Positions 49,630 through 61,149 of a stretch of 64,000 nt of DNA are shown here, one piece after another. Each line of letters begins with the position of its first letter. Position 1 is the stretch's first letter. The position numbers and the translations under genes were made by a program. This DNA comes from Phoenix dactylifera (Eukaryota > Streptophyta > Magnoliopsida > Arecales > Arecaceae). The notes below the pieces were generated by a model. It was not told the origin of the DNA. It worked only from the letters and a program-made list of their open reading frames with translations, and ran no database searches. The DNA is taken from contig NC_052399.1 in assembly GCF_009389715.1 (NCBI RefSeq), forward strand, positions 1,938,938-2,002,937, read 5' to 3'.

Positions 49630-50010
49630 AATAGTTTTTTGGATCCCAGCTATATGATTAGCCACATAAGCAGCCATCGAATCAGCTACATTATTAGCTT
49701 TTCTATAGATATGTGATACTTCAAAAGAGAATAATGTACACATCATTTGCTAGCAATCCTATAGGAGGAGATGAGGTATGGCTACAAAAGATGGTAAATT
49801 TGGGAGCCATATGATAACAGCCGAAGAGTCTCCCTGTGAACAAGAGGCCCACAATATCTAAGTAGCAAAAGTCAATCCCACCCATATGGTACGCACTTTT
49901 ATTGGAGGAACTATAATATTAAAGATTTTAACACCACCAACAGCTAATAGAGCACCACTAGCATTCCTAATAACAAATGTTGCTTCATCAAAAGCACCTC
50001 TCTCCTAATA
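49630..50010 (-). pseudogene. LINE RNase H domain remnant
   Basis: The minus strand codes FDEATFVIRNASGALLAVGG near 50000-49940, and later FSFEVSHIYRKANNVADSMA (about 49725-49665). These are the first and last conserved blocks of the RNase H-like domain of plant LINEs. Stops interrupt the middle. No RT part is visible. Confidence 0.72.
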
Positions 50011-52879
50011 CGTCACTTTCATTTAGCTGAACTTTTTAAGTAGAGGCTCGCGAACATAGCCTTGAAAAATTTGCCTAGGAAATGCTTTGAGGTGGGACCC
50101 GCTTGCTTCCAAGCTATGGTCTCAACTGACTAGGTTACAGTTTGATCCTGGCGCCCAAACCCTAAGGTACTTAGGTAGGACTGTTGATGGCCTGGAATTC
50201 ACAAAAATCCTATATTTCAAGGGAGCCAATTTGAAGGTTACGGGTCAGATTTTAATATCATCGCCATCTGATCTTGATGGTCGGCAAAGCCTAAGATCAA
50301 CCATATACGAGTTTGATCAGTGTAAATCACAGGATTCCATCAAACACATAGGCAAGCCAAACGGGTTGTAGGCTCAAGGAACGTATCTCGTGCACCAACC
50401 ATCAAAATTTGCAAGAAAATCCACTATTTTTTTAATTTCTAATGAATAATACATTTTATCAAGAAAAACTTTGTTTTATTATTGGAACATTACAATCGTA
50501 ACCCACATGACAACTATAAAAGCATATATTTATATACAACGATGCTTACTACATGTCTGCAGTTACTGTGCATAGCACATGATGAACAAATAAAGTTCAA
50601 AGGTTTGTCCCACTTTGCAATACGCAAATCAACAAATGTGACATGTACTTGTAAAAATAAAAATAAAGTAGATTTTTACTGCAAAATTTCTTTTTCTTTT
50701 GGTTTACCGAAGGGTGGAGACCGTGCTAAAGAGAGTGGACAAACAAACAGTTCATTAACATTAGAAGAAGATTCTTTTCTACGCACTTTTGATGCTTGTC
50801 ATGTTGCCATTCAAGATGTAATCAGATGTAACAAATTATATTTTAAATGTAGCAGAAATGTCTCGCATAATGTACAGAGACCAATCAATTCACCTTCTTC
50901 GTTACCCTCGCAGCTTTGTATAAAAGACATCCTCCCAGTATCACTCATTTCAGGTTCGGTGAGACTTTGGATGGAGAATTTAATTTTCTTTAGAGAAATC
51001 TATTCATCTTTGTTCCTCTTTAATGTCATTCATAAAGGGAAGAAGCTACTTAAAAACAAAGTGCTTTGTCGTGCCCCATTCATAAGTATGGGCTGCTATT
51101 GAAGAGGAAAGGGATGGGAAACAGGGGAGGGGGGAGGAGCCAACTCAAAAGAGCAACCAAAAGCAAACTTCTACCCTATCTTTTTGTCATCAGTCCTGTA
51201 GTGGAGCTTTTAGAAAAGGTTTAGCAAAGAATCAGGACATTGAGGGGGGAAAAGAATAGGAAATTGAACAATGATATGATAATTTTTGTTCCTTTAACAC
51301 CAGTTTTCTTTGAGGAAAACTATTTTTACCTTTACCATTTTCTCGAGACTAAGGTAGAGATAATCCCTTATTTTGCTTGTTTACAAGTTAGTTTTTTATC
51401 TAAACAATTCTTATTTTAGATAAGAGCCAACACTTAAAAATTTGATGTACACTGTATGATATATCTATATATCAACCTACATTATGAATTGACTAATGTT
51501 AGCTAATCTACATCTCCCAGAATATTTAGCCTACTGTGCATCGTATCAAGTGTTGTGTTGTTAAGATTTGAATTATAACTTCAGACAAACTAAACATATG
51601 ATATTAAATATTAATATAAACAATCTGAGCAGATAAGTACATCAACTGGGTATTTCAAGAGCTCCAGTAACATACAAGATCAACTCTAAACTGGCATCAA
51701 AACACTGAAAGTTAGGTCTGGCAGTGCATCACATAGTATAATCTTTTATTTTTGTAGGCCACAGGTGAGCCCTCCTTTTTTTCTCTTTTCTCTGGGGGTG
51801 GGGTGCAGGGAAGAGGATGGGGGGACCTTTTAACAAACATCTCACATGCCATGAGTACTGTAGCATGCACTGCATAGCCAATACAGGTGATATTAATACA
51901 ATTTCTTTGACAAGATAAGTACTTAAATAGGGATTTGAGATGCACGATAACAAATAAAAAGCAATGTTAAACTAACATCCAGGCAATCCAGTAAGACTGA
52001 GAAATGAGGGCTGGCATTAAGAATCGCCCTCTAATTACAGGGTCCCCTAGGGCGACTCAGGCAACAATTCACATTCTCTTGCCCCCAATTCATATTCTCT
52101 TCTTCATCTTTTTTCTTTCTGTTTTTTTGAGCAATTCTTCTTTTTCTTTTGTCATCTGGTTTAATGTTAGTTTAGCATTTTTTGCCATCCATATGCTGCT
52201 CAAGTTACTAGGCACAAGTACATGGAGGTAAGGGTGTCACCAAGAGAGGCCCTCACATTTCTTGAAGCAAGAGGACCAACTACTTGATGTCTTGGTGTAA
52301 GAACCCCAACACAGTGGCACCCCACGCTTCTTCAAATATCAATCTGAACCTTTTAACTGTGCCAGAATAGAAATCAAGTAGTAGAACAGTACTTGCAATG
52401 GGACTTGATAATCGAGTAACATGCAAGCATGCATGAGAAAATTTAGCACAGCTTCATTGGCTACATTACCAAAACATCATATGGAAACCCTATGACATAA
52501 ACTTCCCAATTTCATGATCGGATTAATTTGCTTTTCGGTGTCTGACTTAATATTGATTCACACACACATATTGACATACTATTTGTTTTCATGTCATTTC
52601 ATTTGATCTCCTGCTATTTTTTGGCCACCAATAACAAAATGGCATGGAAGGAAACAACATATATATATTTATAGAACAGAAAACTGAGTTTCTCTTCGGT
52701 CTTTACTCACCTTGCTAACCTAATCTCTAGATTTCAAGTAGAAGAACTTAGCGTAAAACAAGCATTTCTCATCTAAATTACATAATAATTAGGAAAACAA
52801 ACTGAATTGCACGAGAAAAAGGGAAAAGAAAGATAGGTGAAATACCGCTTGAAATTTGGGTCGCGGAGCTGCCGGACCC
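50011..52879. other. Intergenic, nothing recognised
   Basis: The 206-aa plus-strand ORF at 50482-51102 has no recognisable domain and a composition typical of chance AT-rich ORFs. The part next to 52879 should contain the 3' UTR of the NIMIN-like gene. Confidence 0.45.
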
Positions 52880-53335
52880 TTAGGCAGGCGCAGGGGCGCA
52901 GCGCGGGGCGGTAGACTCACCGCGTGGGCTCGAGACCACGAGAGCTTCCGGCTCCGGCTCCGCGTTGAGATCGAGGCACCGCGGGGTCGCGTGTTCCGTC
53001 ACCCTCTCCGCCGACGCCTCCTCCGCCTCTAAGCGACCCTTTCCACCGTCATCGTTGCCGGCGCCGGGCCCCGCAAAGTCCTCCCGCGCGAACGCCGGGC
53101 TCCACCGCCCGGCGCCCCGCTTGGATCCATCCGCCACCTCCCTAGGCCGGCCGGCCCCGCCGCCATCCATGTCGACGGCTAAGCACCGCGACGCGTCGCG
53201 CATACGGCGGAGGATCGCGAAAAATTCCTCCACCTCCTCGTCCGTCACCGCCTGATCGGCCTCAGCGCCCCGGGATCTCGTCCGGCGGTCGTCACCGACA
53301 CCGTCGTCCGCCCGCTTCCGCTTCCCGGACTCCAT
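52880..53335 (-). CDS. NIM1-interacting (NIMIN/NRR)-like protein, 151 aa
   Basis: Single-exon, GC-rich ORF. A basic KRKR stretch (residues 5-8) can serve as a nuclear signal. VEEFFAILRRMRDA (35-48) matches the short conserved helix that NIMIN and NRR proteins use to bind NPR1. LDLNAEPEPE (121-130) is an EAR-type repression motif. The middle is Gly/Ala/Glu-rich and probably disordered. Known relatives dampen salicylic-acid defence genes by binding NPR1 and recruiting co-repressors in the nucleus. The length fits the family. The assignment rests on two short motifs and their order, so it is likely but not certain. Confidence 0.77.
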   Translation of the reverse strand: MESGKRKRADDGVGDDRRTRSRGAEADQAVTDEEVEEFFAILRRMRDASRCLAVDMDGGGAGRPREVADGSKRGAGRWSPAFAREDFAGPGAGNDDGGKGRLEAEEASAERVTEHATPRCLDLNAEPEPEALVVSSPRGESTAPRCAPAPA

Positions 53336-54042
53336 CTCACGGACGCCTGACGACGTCTTCGTTGCGGTGCCGCTGGAAAGGGGTGGTCTGAACTATGAAG
53401 TGGTTGGCGTCCCTTCGCGTCTTTCACACACACCCTTTCTTTGGAGGAGGTGAAAGGAGGGCATTGAAATTTTTCCCTAGTCCAATGATTCCAATCTATC
53501 GAAGGAATATAGAAACATAAAAAAAGAGAAAGGAAGCACCTCATGCACCCCAAGTGGGTTGGTGATGGGATAAATGGCTGACGTAAGAAGAGCAAAATGT
53601 CATAACATGGCGATTTTATTAAAATAAAAAAAAATCCATGCTTCGAATCTAATATGACGTTGCAAAATGGGCCAGATACGACTGGATCATACGTAATGCC
53701 AACCAGATCCAATTTCATGCCATTATTTTAGATCCGGATGTAACCTATTATTTAATTGAGTTTCTAGAAAAAATTCTAGACCGGACAATCATTCAATTCG
53801 ACATATGACTTGAATCCAACCAAATATATTTTACTCGGGCTGGACCAGACTGAGTAAGATTTTCTGTTCAAGTTAAACATTGAGCTGTTCGATCGTAGCT
53901 AAACTATAATAATTGATAATTAATATAACATTATTTAAAAGTAAAAAAAAAGCCAAGCGAAACTCCAAGTCTTGTTAAAAACAATTTTAATTTCATTCAA
54001 ATATTTTATTATTCTTAATTTAACAGACTAAATTTTTTAATA

Positions 54043-54073
<31 letters not shown>

Positions 54074-54132
54074 GCAAACCATGAAAGCATTTCAAATAAG
54101 AATTTACCAAAATAAATAAAAAAATATGAATG
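53336..54132. other. Upstream of the NIMIN-like gene, AT-rich spacer
   Basis: Holds the presumed promoter of the minus-strand gene and, at 54047-54073, an (AT)n run. No other feature. Confidence 0.5.
54047..54073. repeat. (AT)n microsatellite
   Basis: AT run about 65 bp before the copia insertion. Confidence 0.9.
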
Positions 54133-54137
54133 TTTAA

Positions 54138-54791
54138 TGTTGTATTTATTAATGATTAAATGTTTTATTTTATCACAATCCTTTGGTGGTATGATTGGTT
54201 TGTGTGCGGGGTTTGTTCTCACAAGGTTGTGAGTTCGAGTCCTTCTTCCCGGACTGTGCAAGCCTTGCACGAACGTAAAAGCAAGTGCTTTTACGACCGT
54301 GCAAAAGGGGGGTGTGTTCTTGAGGGATGCGAACTCGCGTCCACGCGAAGAATCGCGCCCCACAGGCATAAGTTCCATAGAGGTCTATAAATAGACGACC
54401 TCTACAGATTAGAATTTTAATTTTTAGACAAAAAACAAAGGATTCCTAATTTCTTTTCTTTCTCTACTCTCTCTTCCTCCAGTTAAAATATTTCTTTCAA
54501 AAATGTTTAAAGGGCTTGTTGCATATTGATTCTGGGTTCGAAGCCTTCTTTGATCCGTGCAAATCATCGAGGCAGAAGGAACGAGAGGCTGTTGTATCTC
54601 AAGAGTAGAACGTCATCCAAGCCTAGTGCACTATAAGGCGGCGAAATCTACTTCAAGAAAAGTGACCAACATACCACGCCTCAGCATCTCGGGTTTCATT
54701 TTTCTACTTTTTTTTTTAAGCCTATTACTGTCTATTATTTATTGAAGTAGAATAGTTTAGTTTTATTTCTTCTTCAAATTTATTATCAACA
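54138..54791 (+). repeat. Copia 5' LTR (654 bp)
   Basis: TATA box TATAAATA at 54386-54393. Contains tRNA-like A- and B-box matches (54187-54198, 54231-54242) and a 40-nt hairpin (54265-54304). Confidence 0.95.
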
Positions 54792-54916
54792 ATCTTGAAG
54801 TAGATTTTTCCTACGTATAATAGGCTAGTAATTAGAGTTATCCTAAGGGCCAATGCAAGTGACCCGGTTCCTCCGAAAAGTTTAATGGAACTAATTTTAA
54901 GCGTTGGAGAAGGAAA

Positions 54917-57900
54917 ATGGAAATCTTCTTAACCACGCTTGGATTATTTTTCATAATTTTTGACTCTCCTTCAAATGAGGATGAGAATGAACCGGCTAGG
55001 ACTTGTAATTTAGAGGAATTTAAGAAGAAAGACTACCTGTGTAGGGGTAGAATTTTGTCCTATCTTTCTGATCTCCGTTTTGATGTCTATTGCACTCTGA
55101 AAACCTCTAAAGAGATTTGGGATGATCTTAATAAAAAATATGGTATCCAAGATGCCGGAATGGACAAGTATACTGCTAGTCAATTCCTGTCTTATAAGAT
55201 GGTAGACACCAAGCCCATAGTTGACCAAGCTCATGAGCTAACAGTGATTTATCATGAATTAGGCTTAAGGGGAATGGGTATAACTGAGAGCCTTCAAGTT
55301 GCTTGTACCATTGACAAGCTTCCACCTTCTTGGAAAGATTTTGGGTTGTCCCTAAAACATAAGACCGAGGAAATGAGCATGAAAACCCTACTATCTGCCA
55401 TTAGGATCCAAGAGCAACATCTTGAGAAAGACAATGAGAAAATCATGAACCCTGAGTTTCTAACTAAGGTGAACTTTGTAGAAGGCCAGAATAAAACCTA
55501 TAGGTTCAAAAACTCCAAATTTGAAAAGGGTGGACCTAAGAACAAAGGAAAATCCATAAAGCCAAAATACCATATCAATAAAAATGATCGGAGGCCGATT
55601 TGCTACAATTGTGAAAAATCCAGTCATATAGCACGAGTATGCCGGATGAAGAAGAAGAAGTATCAAAACTATGAACATGCACCTCCTCAACCTGCCAATC
55701 CACAAACCAACATGGTGTTATCCAGTACTGGTCCTACTAGTACTGATGATCGATATGTAACTTTAAGTCCAGAGTTAAATTTGGCAATTCATTCTACCGA
55801 TTGGTTAGTGGATACAGGTGTAAATATTCATATCTGTACTGATCGTATCCTTTTTACTATTTATCAGGTCTGGAGCGGCCTAACAGTGACTATGGGGAGT
55901 TCTACCTCGGCACGAGTACTTGAAACTGGGAAAGTACTTCTAAGACTTACATCTGGGAATGTGCTTTCTCTATTTAATGTGTACCATGTGCCTGAAGGAA
56001 GGAGGAATCTGATCAGTGGATCTCTTCTGATAAGGAGTGGCTATTCTTTGTTATTTCAATCTAAGAAAGTGATTATAACAAAGAATGGAACATTTGTAGG
56101 CAAAGGCTATAAGTGTGATAGCTTATATGTAATTAATAAAATGAATGATGTACCTTTGGATATTCTTTCTTATAGCAATAATAAAGTTATTCTTTCAATA
56201 TGTTCTTCATTTCTTTGGCATGCTAGATTAGGACATGTGAATAATAATACTATTAAAAGAATGATTAGTTCTGGTTTATTGCCTAATGTTTCATTAGATG
56301 AAAAAGAAAAGTATCTAATTTGTGTTCAGTCTAAGCAACCTAGAAAACCATTTAAAATGGAAATAGAAATTCCACCTTATTAGAATTAATTCGTTCAGAT
56401 GTATGTGAACTAAATGGAACTTTGACTAAGGGGGGAAGAAGGTATTTCATAACCTTCATAGATGATTATTCTAAGTATTGTCAAGTTTATTTGATGAAAA
56501 CTAAAGATGAAGTAATTGATATATTTAAGTTTTATAAATCTTTAGTAGAAAATCAACTTGACAAGAGAATAAAGATTTTTAGGTCAGATAGAGGAGGAGA
56601 ATACACCTCTAATGACTTGAATGAATTCTGTAGAGTTAATGGAATTCTACATGAAGTAACACCTCCCTATTCACCTCAGTCTAATGGAGTGGCTGAAAGG
56701 AAAAATAGACTTTGCAAGATATGGTAAGATCTTTGCTTCCCAACTCAGGTTTACCTGAGGTTTGGTAGAGGGAAGCAGTGCTTACAGCATGTTTCCTGCT
56801 TAATAGGGTTCCATTTAAAAGTTTTAATGAATCTCCTTATGAACTTTGGAAAGGAAGAAAACCTAACCTAAACTTTCTAAAAGTTTGGGGTTGTTTGGCT
56901 AAGGTTAATATTCCTTTAATTAAGAAAAGAAAATTAGGACCTAATACTTTTGATGCTATATTTCTTGGTTATCTCTTAATAGTGTTACTTATAGATTCTT
57001 AGTCATTAGTTCTGACATTAATCACATAGATAAGAACACGATAATTGAATCTAAAGATGCTTCTTTCTTTGAAGACATTTTCTTTTAAGGATAAAATAGA
57101 AAAGCATATAATAGATAGATCTAATAATGAATCTTGTAATTCACCTTCTAATGAAAATGAAAATGAACTTATTGATGTTAATGAACTTGGTAGAAGCAAA
57201 AGAATTTGAAAAAAGAAAGATTTTGGATCTGATTTCTATACCTTTATGGTTGAAGATGATCCTAAAACATATAAAGATGCTATGAACTCATTAGATTCTA
57301 TATTTTGGAAGGAAGCTATTAATAGTGAAATAAATTCACTTATGACTAATGAAACATGGTTTCTAACTGATTTACCATCTGGTAGTAAGGCTATAGGTTG
57401 TAAATGGATCTTTAAGAAGAAATTAAGACCTGATGGTTCAATTGGAAAATATAAAGCAAGATTAGTTGCTAAGGGCTTTACTCAAAAAGAAGGTATTGAC
57501 TACTTTGATAGGTATTCTCCTGTGACTAGGATAACCACTATCCGTACTTTAATTGCACTCGCTTCAATCCATAATTTGATAATCCATCATATGGATGTCA
57601 AGACTGTCTTCCTCAATGGTAGTTTAGAGGAAGAGATTTATATGGATCGGCCAGAGGGATATGTGGCTCAGGGATAGGAAAGAAAAGTTTGTAGGTTAGT
57701 CAAATCCCTTTATGATTTAAAACAAGCTCCTAAGCAATGGCATAGAACATTTGATAAAAATAATTGTTTCTTATGGCTTTAAAGTAAATAAATCCGATAA
57801 ATGCTTATATTCTAAGTTAGAAAATGATTCATGTGTTATCTTGTATTTATATATTGATGATATCTTAATATTTGGTACTGATATGAATATTGTAACTGAT

Positions 57901-58808
57901 ATCAAGAATTTTTTATCTAATAATTTTGATATGAAAGATTTAGGTCAGACAGAGGTAATGCTTGGTAATAGGATTACCAGAATACCTAATGGCATAATCT
58001 TTGATCAATCACAATATATTGAGAAAATTTTGAAAAAATTTGATAAGTACAACTGTAAACCAGTGAGTACACCTTATGAGCATGGTTTGTACTTGAAGTG
58101 CAACAAAGGTGATCCAGTGGCCAAAGAAAAATATGCTCAGATTATTGGGACACTGATGTATATTGCAAATACAAATAGACCTAACATTTCCTATGCTATA
58201 GGAAAGCTCAGTAGGTTTAATAGTTGTCCTAGTCTTAGTCACTGGGAAGCACTGGACAGAGTACTTAGATACTTGAGAGGTCCATGTCTTATGGTTTACA
58301 TTACTCAAGATTTTCCGATGTACTTGAAGGATACAGTAATGCTAGTTGGATCACTGATTCAGTGAACCGAAAAGAAACTAGTGGATACATATTCATGTTG
58401 GGTGGTGCAGCTGTTGCTTGGAGATCATCCAAACAAACTGTGATCACCAGATCCACTATGAAGGCTGAGATTATTGCCTTAGATTCTGAATCTCAAAAAA
58501 TAGAATGGTTTAAGAATCTTATGTCAGAAATTCCTATTATGGAAAAGCCTATGCCTGCTATCTCTTTGTTATGTGACAATGAAGCTGCAATTAATACTTG
58601 TAGAAATATTGAATATAACAAGAGAAACAGAAGACACATTAGTGTGAGACATAAGACAATTAGATACCTAATTAAAAATGGTATCGTGACTTTGGAATTT
58701 GTTAGATCTGAAGATAACCTAGCAGATCCTTTGACTAAAGGACTAGCTAGAAGCAAAGTTATAGAAACATCAAGGGGGATGGGACTGAAACCCATAAGGA
58801 ATTATTGA
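54917..58808 (+). pseudogene. Copia gag-pol, broken by frameshifts and stops
   Basis: The first block (54917-56383) covers a UBN2-type gag, a CX2CX4HX4C zinc knuckle (CYNCEKSSHIARVC, about 55601-55642), a protease with DTG (about 55810) and the WHARLGH pre-integrase motif (about 56217). A frameshift at about 56380 leads into the integrase core (FIDDYSKY near 56456, FRSDRGGEY near 56580). Another shift lies near 56710 and a TAG follows at about 56766, then a further break near 56980. RT resumes at 57246-57677 and, after a stop and shift, at 57751-58365 with YIDDILI near 57853. RNase H (58284-58808) ends ADPLTKGLARSK. The conserved DVKTAFLNG reads DVKTVFLNG. Clearly inactive. Confidence 0.95.
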
Positions 58809-59375
58809 CAATGGCAACCGAACCTATTCTAACTGGAGATCCCAAGATGAAAGGTTCAACGGAAAAAAAAACAAGTTGTTTAATGATTAGTTAGCACTAT
58901 TATTAAAATGACTTTATGTCATTTGGTCTCTCCCTATGATGTGAGTGCTAAACACATCAGAGGTATACGGAAGAGTTTAAAACTCTGAATGAGTCCGAGT
59001 CTATGACAAGGTGCTGTGCTGCGAGCACCCTTGGAGGATTCACCTATGTGAGTGTAACTATATGGCCGCAGTCTATGAGGATAAGGGTTTAACCCCTAGA
59101 GCGCTCATGAAATTGAGATATTGATGCATGAGGCTGAAAAGCACCACCTATGATGAACCTAGTATTTGCATTTGTCATGGGTGAAGTATATGAAAATTTG
59201 AACCAAAGGATTTGGTTCAAAGCTTTTTGACTACCACTATTCCTTTCAGATGAAAGTATACTTTCACTAGGTAAAGGTTCAAAGCCGCCAGCTACCTTTA
59301 TTGAAGTTGCAACATGAAAAGCCCGGTATGACTATTTTTATAAAATTTTGAAAATATTTTAATCAGGTGGAGGAT

Positions 59376-60068
59376 TGTTGTATTTATTAATGATTAAATG
59401 TTTTATTTTATCACAATCCTTTGGTGGTACGATTAGTTTGTGTGTGGTTTGTTCTCACAAGGTTGTGAGTTCGAGTCCTTCTTCCCGGACAGTGCAAGCC
59501 TTGCACGAACGTAAAAGCAAGTGCTTTTACGACCGTGCAAAAGGGGGGCGTGTTCTTAAGGGACGCGAACTCGCGTCCACGCGAAGGATCGCGACCGCGA
59601 GAACGCGTCCACGCAAAGAGTCGCGCCCCACAGGCATAAGTTCCATCGAGGTATATAAATAGACGACCTCTATTAAATTTTAATTTTTAGACAAAAAACA
59701 AAGGATTCCTAATTCCTTTTCTTTCTCTACTCTCTTCCTACCAGTTAAAATATTTCTTTCAAAATTGTTTAACGAGCTTGCTGCATATTGATTCTGGGTT
59801 CAAAGCCTTCCTTGATCTGTGCAAATCATCGAGGCAGAAGAAACGAGAGGCTGTTGTATCTCAGGAGTAGAACGCCTTCCAAGCCTAGTGCACTGTAAGG
59901 CGGCGAAATCTACTTCAAGGAAAGTGACCAACATACCACGCCTCAGCAACTCGGATTCCATTTTTCTACTTTTATTTTTTTTTAATTTTTGTTTTAGCCT
60001 ATTACTTTCTATTATTTATTGAAGTAGAATAGTTTAGTTTTATTTTTGCTTCAAATTTATTATCAACA
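59376..60068 (+). repeat. Copia 3' LTR (693 bp)
   Basis: Very similar to the 5' LTR but about 39 bp longer. The main difference is a roughly 32-bp tandem duplication of the GCGTCCACGCGAAG region near 59572-59620. It has the same hairpin (59501-59540) and a TATATAAATA box (about 59652-59661). Confidence 0.95.
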
Positions 60069-60073
60069 TTTAA

Positions 60074-60500
60074 ATATATAATTAAATAAAAATATATGAG
60101 AGATGTTAGTTGTCGTGATGAAAAATAAGAATTAATTTAAATGAGAGTTTAAGTCAACAAATTAGAAAAGATATTGAGAATAGAGAAGAAGAAAGTTTAT
60201 ATGATTGAAGTTCTTAGATTGGTTCATGTCAAGTTTGCATCAGGTCAGACCTCTTTTTTGATACAATTAGACCTATATAGTATATAAATCGGATTAGATT
60301 AGGTCAGATTAAAAAATATAAGATTTAGAGACGATTCAAAATTTAGGTTGGGTTCAATTTTTGAATCAAACCCAACTAACATGTTTTTTGAATGCTGATC
60401 AGATCAAGTTTTATCAAATTGGGATTATTGTTAAAATCCTTGCGTAATTGGTGGTTGGCTATCGTTGAAATTGTGGCATACCTTGAATGTTAGAATTAGA
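60074..60500. other. AT-rich spacer
   Basis: No feature recognised between the copia element and the next LTR. Confidence 0.5.
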
Positions 60501-61042
60501 TGTTGGTGATGGGGGAAATCTTGACATCTTAACCCCGACTTAAATCGACCCTCTTGACTTCGGTCTAAATCGAGGTGCCACTTTGCTTGAGGAAATAAAA
60601 ATTAGAAGTTACGACAACATTACCGTTAATGCATGATCGATGTGATTGCCGTCGTGCGCTATTCGCGCGGGATGGCAGCTACATTGTTAACGGGTAGCCG
60701 ACCATTACCATATAGTTAAGGCACATTGTGTCTAATCAGGTAATGGATTCGTATTCTACTCTATACAAAGGGCTAGCCCGGAGGATCCCAAAGTAAGCTC
60801 ATTTTCGAGATTCCACTCTACAAATTTTCACCCTTTGACATTGTTGCTCTAGTATTCTGAGTTAAGCATCAGAGAGTCCCCTACCAGAAACTTTTTGGCA
60901 GACAGACTGCTTACAGATTGGATTCTTGGCGACGAGTTTTTACTCACCTTAGTCTCGCCTGATTTCACCTCTTTTCAATTCTCACCGATCTCAAAGCATG
61001 TTAAAAAGCTTTCCGACCTCGGCTCAGAATTTAGTGATAATA
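60501..61042 (+). repeat. Degenerate Tat-type gypsy LTR
   Basis: It begins TGTTGGTGATGGGGGAAA, similar to the start of the LTR at the left edge of the window (TGTTGGTGGGAA). It contains CTCTATACAAAGGGCTAGCC (promoter-like, about 60755) and a GAGTTAAGCATCAGAGAGTC block typical of the U5 end of such LTRs. It ends at 61042, directly before ATTAGCGCTAGAGGAAGGG, the same primer-region signature as in the left element. A short gag-like start follows (ATG at 61102, stop after 15 codons). Confidence 0.68.
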
Positions 61043-61149
61043 GATTAGCGCTAGAGGAAGGGTATTTACACCAACATCTGAAGGAGGGAAAAATCATTAT
61101 CATGAGGTCACGAAGGAGCCACAAAACTATGCTCCAATTGAGCCGATGA

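Larger units (their letters stand above)
54138..60068 (+). mobile_element. Ty1/copia LTR retrotransposon, complete but decayed (5.9 kb)
   Basis: The LTRs at 54138-54791 and 59376-60068 both start TGTTG and end CAACA. The element is flanked by identical 5-bp target copies TTTAA (54133-54137 and 60069-60073). The internal domain order gag, protease, integrase, RT, RNase H is that of the Ty1/copia group. A purine-rich tract (AGGTGGAGGAT, about 59365-59375) precedes the 3' LTR. I do not see the usual tRNA-Met primer site after the 5' LTR. Several frameshifts and stops make it non-autonomous. Confidence 0.97.

Noticed and set aside
50482-51102. 206-aa plus-strand ORF
   Set aside because: No domain, AT-rich codons and no splice context; probably chance.
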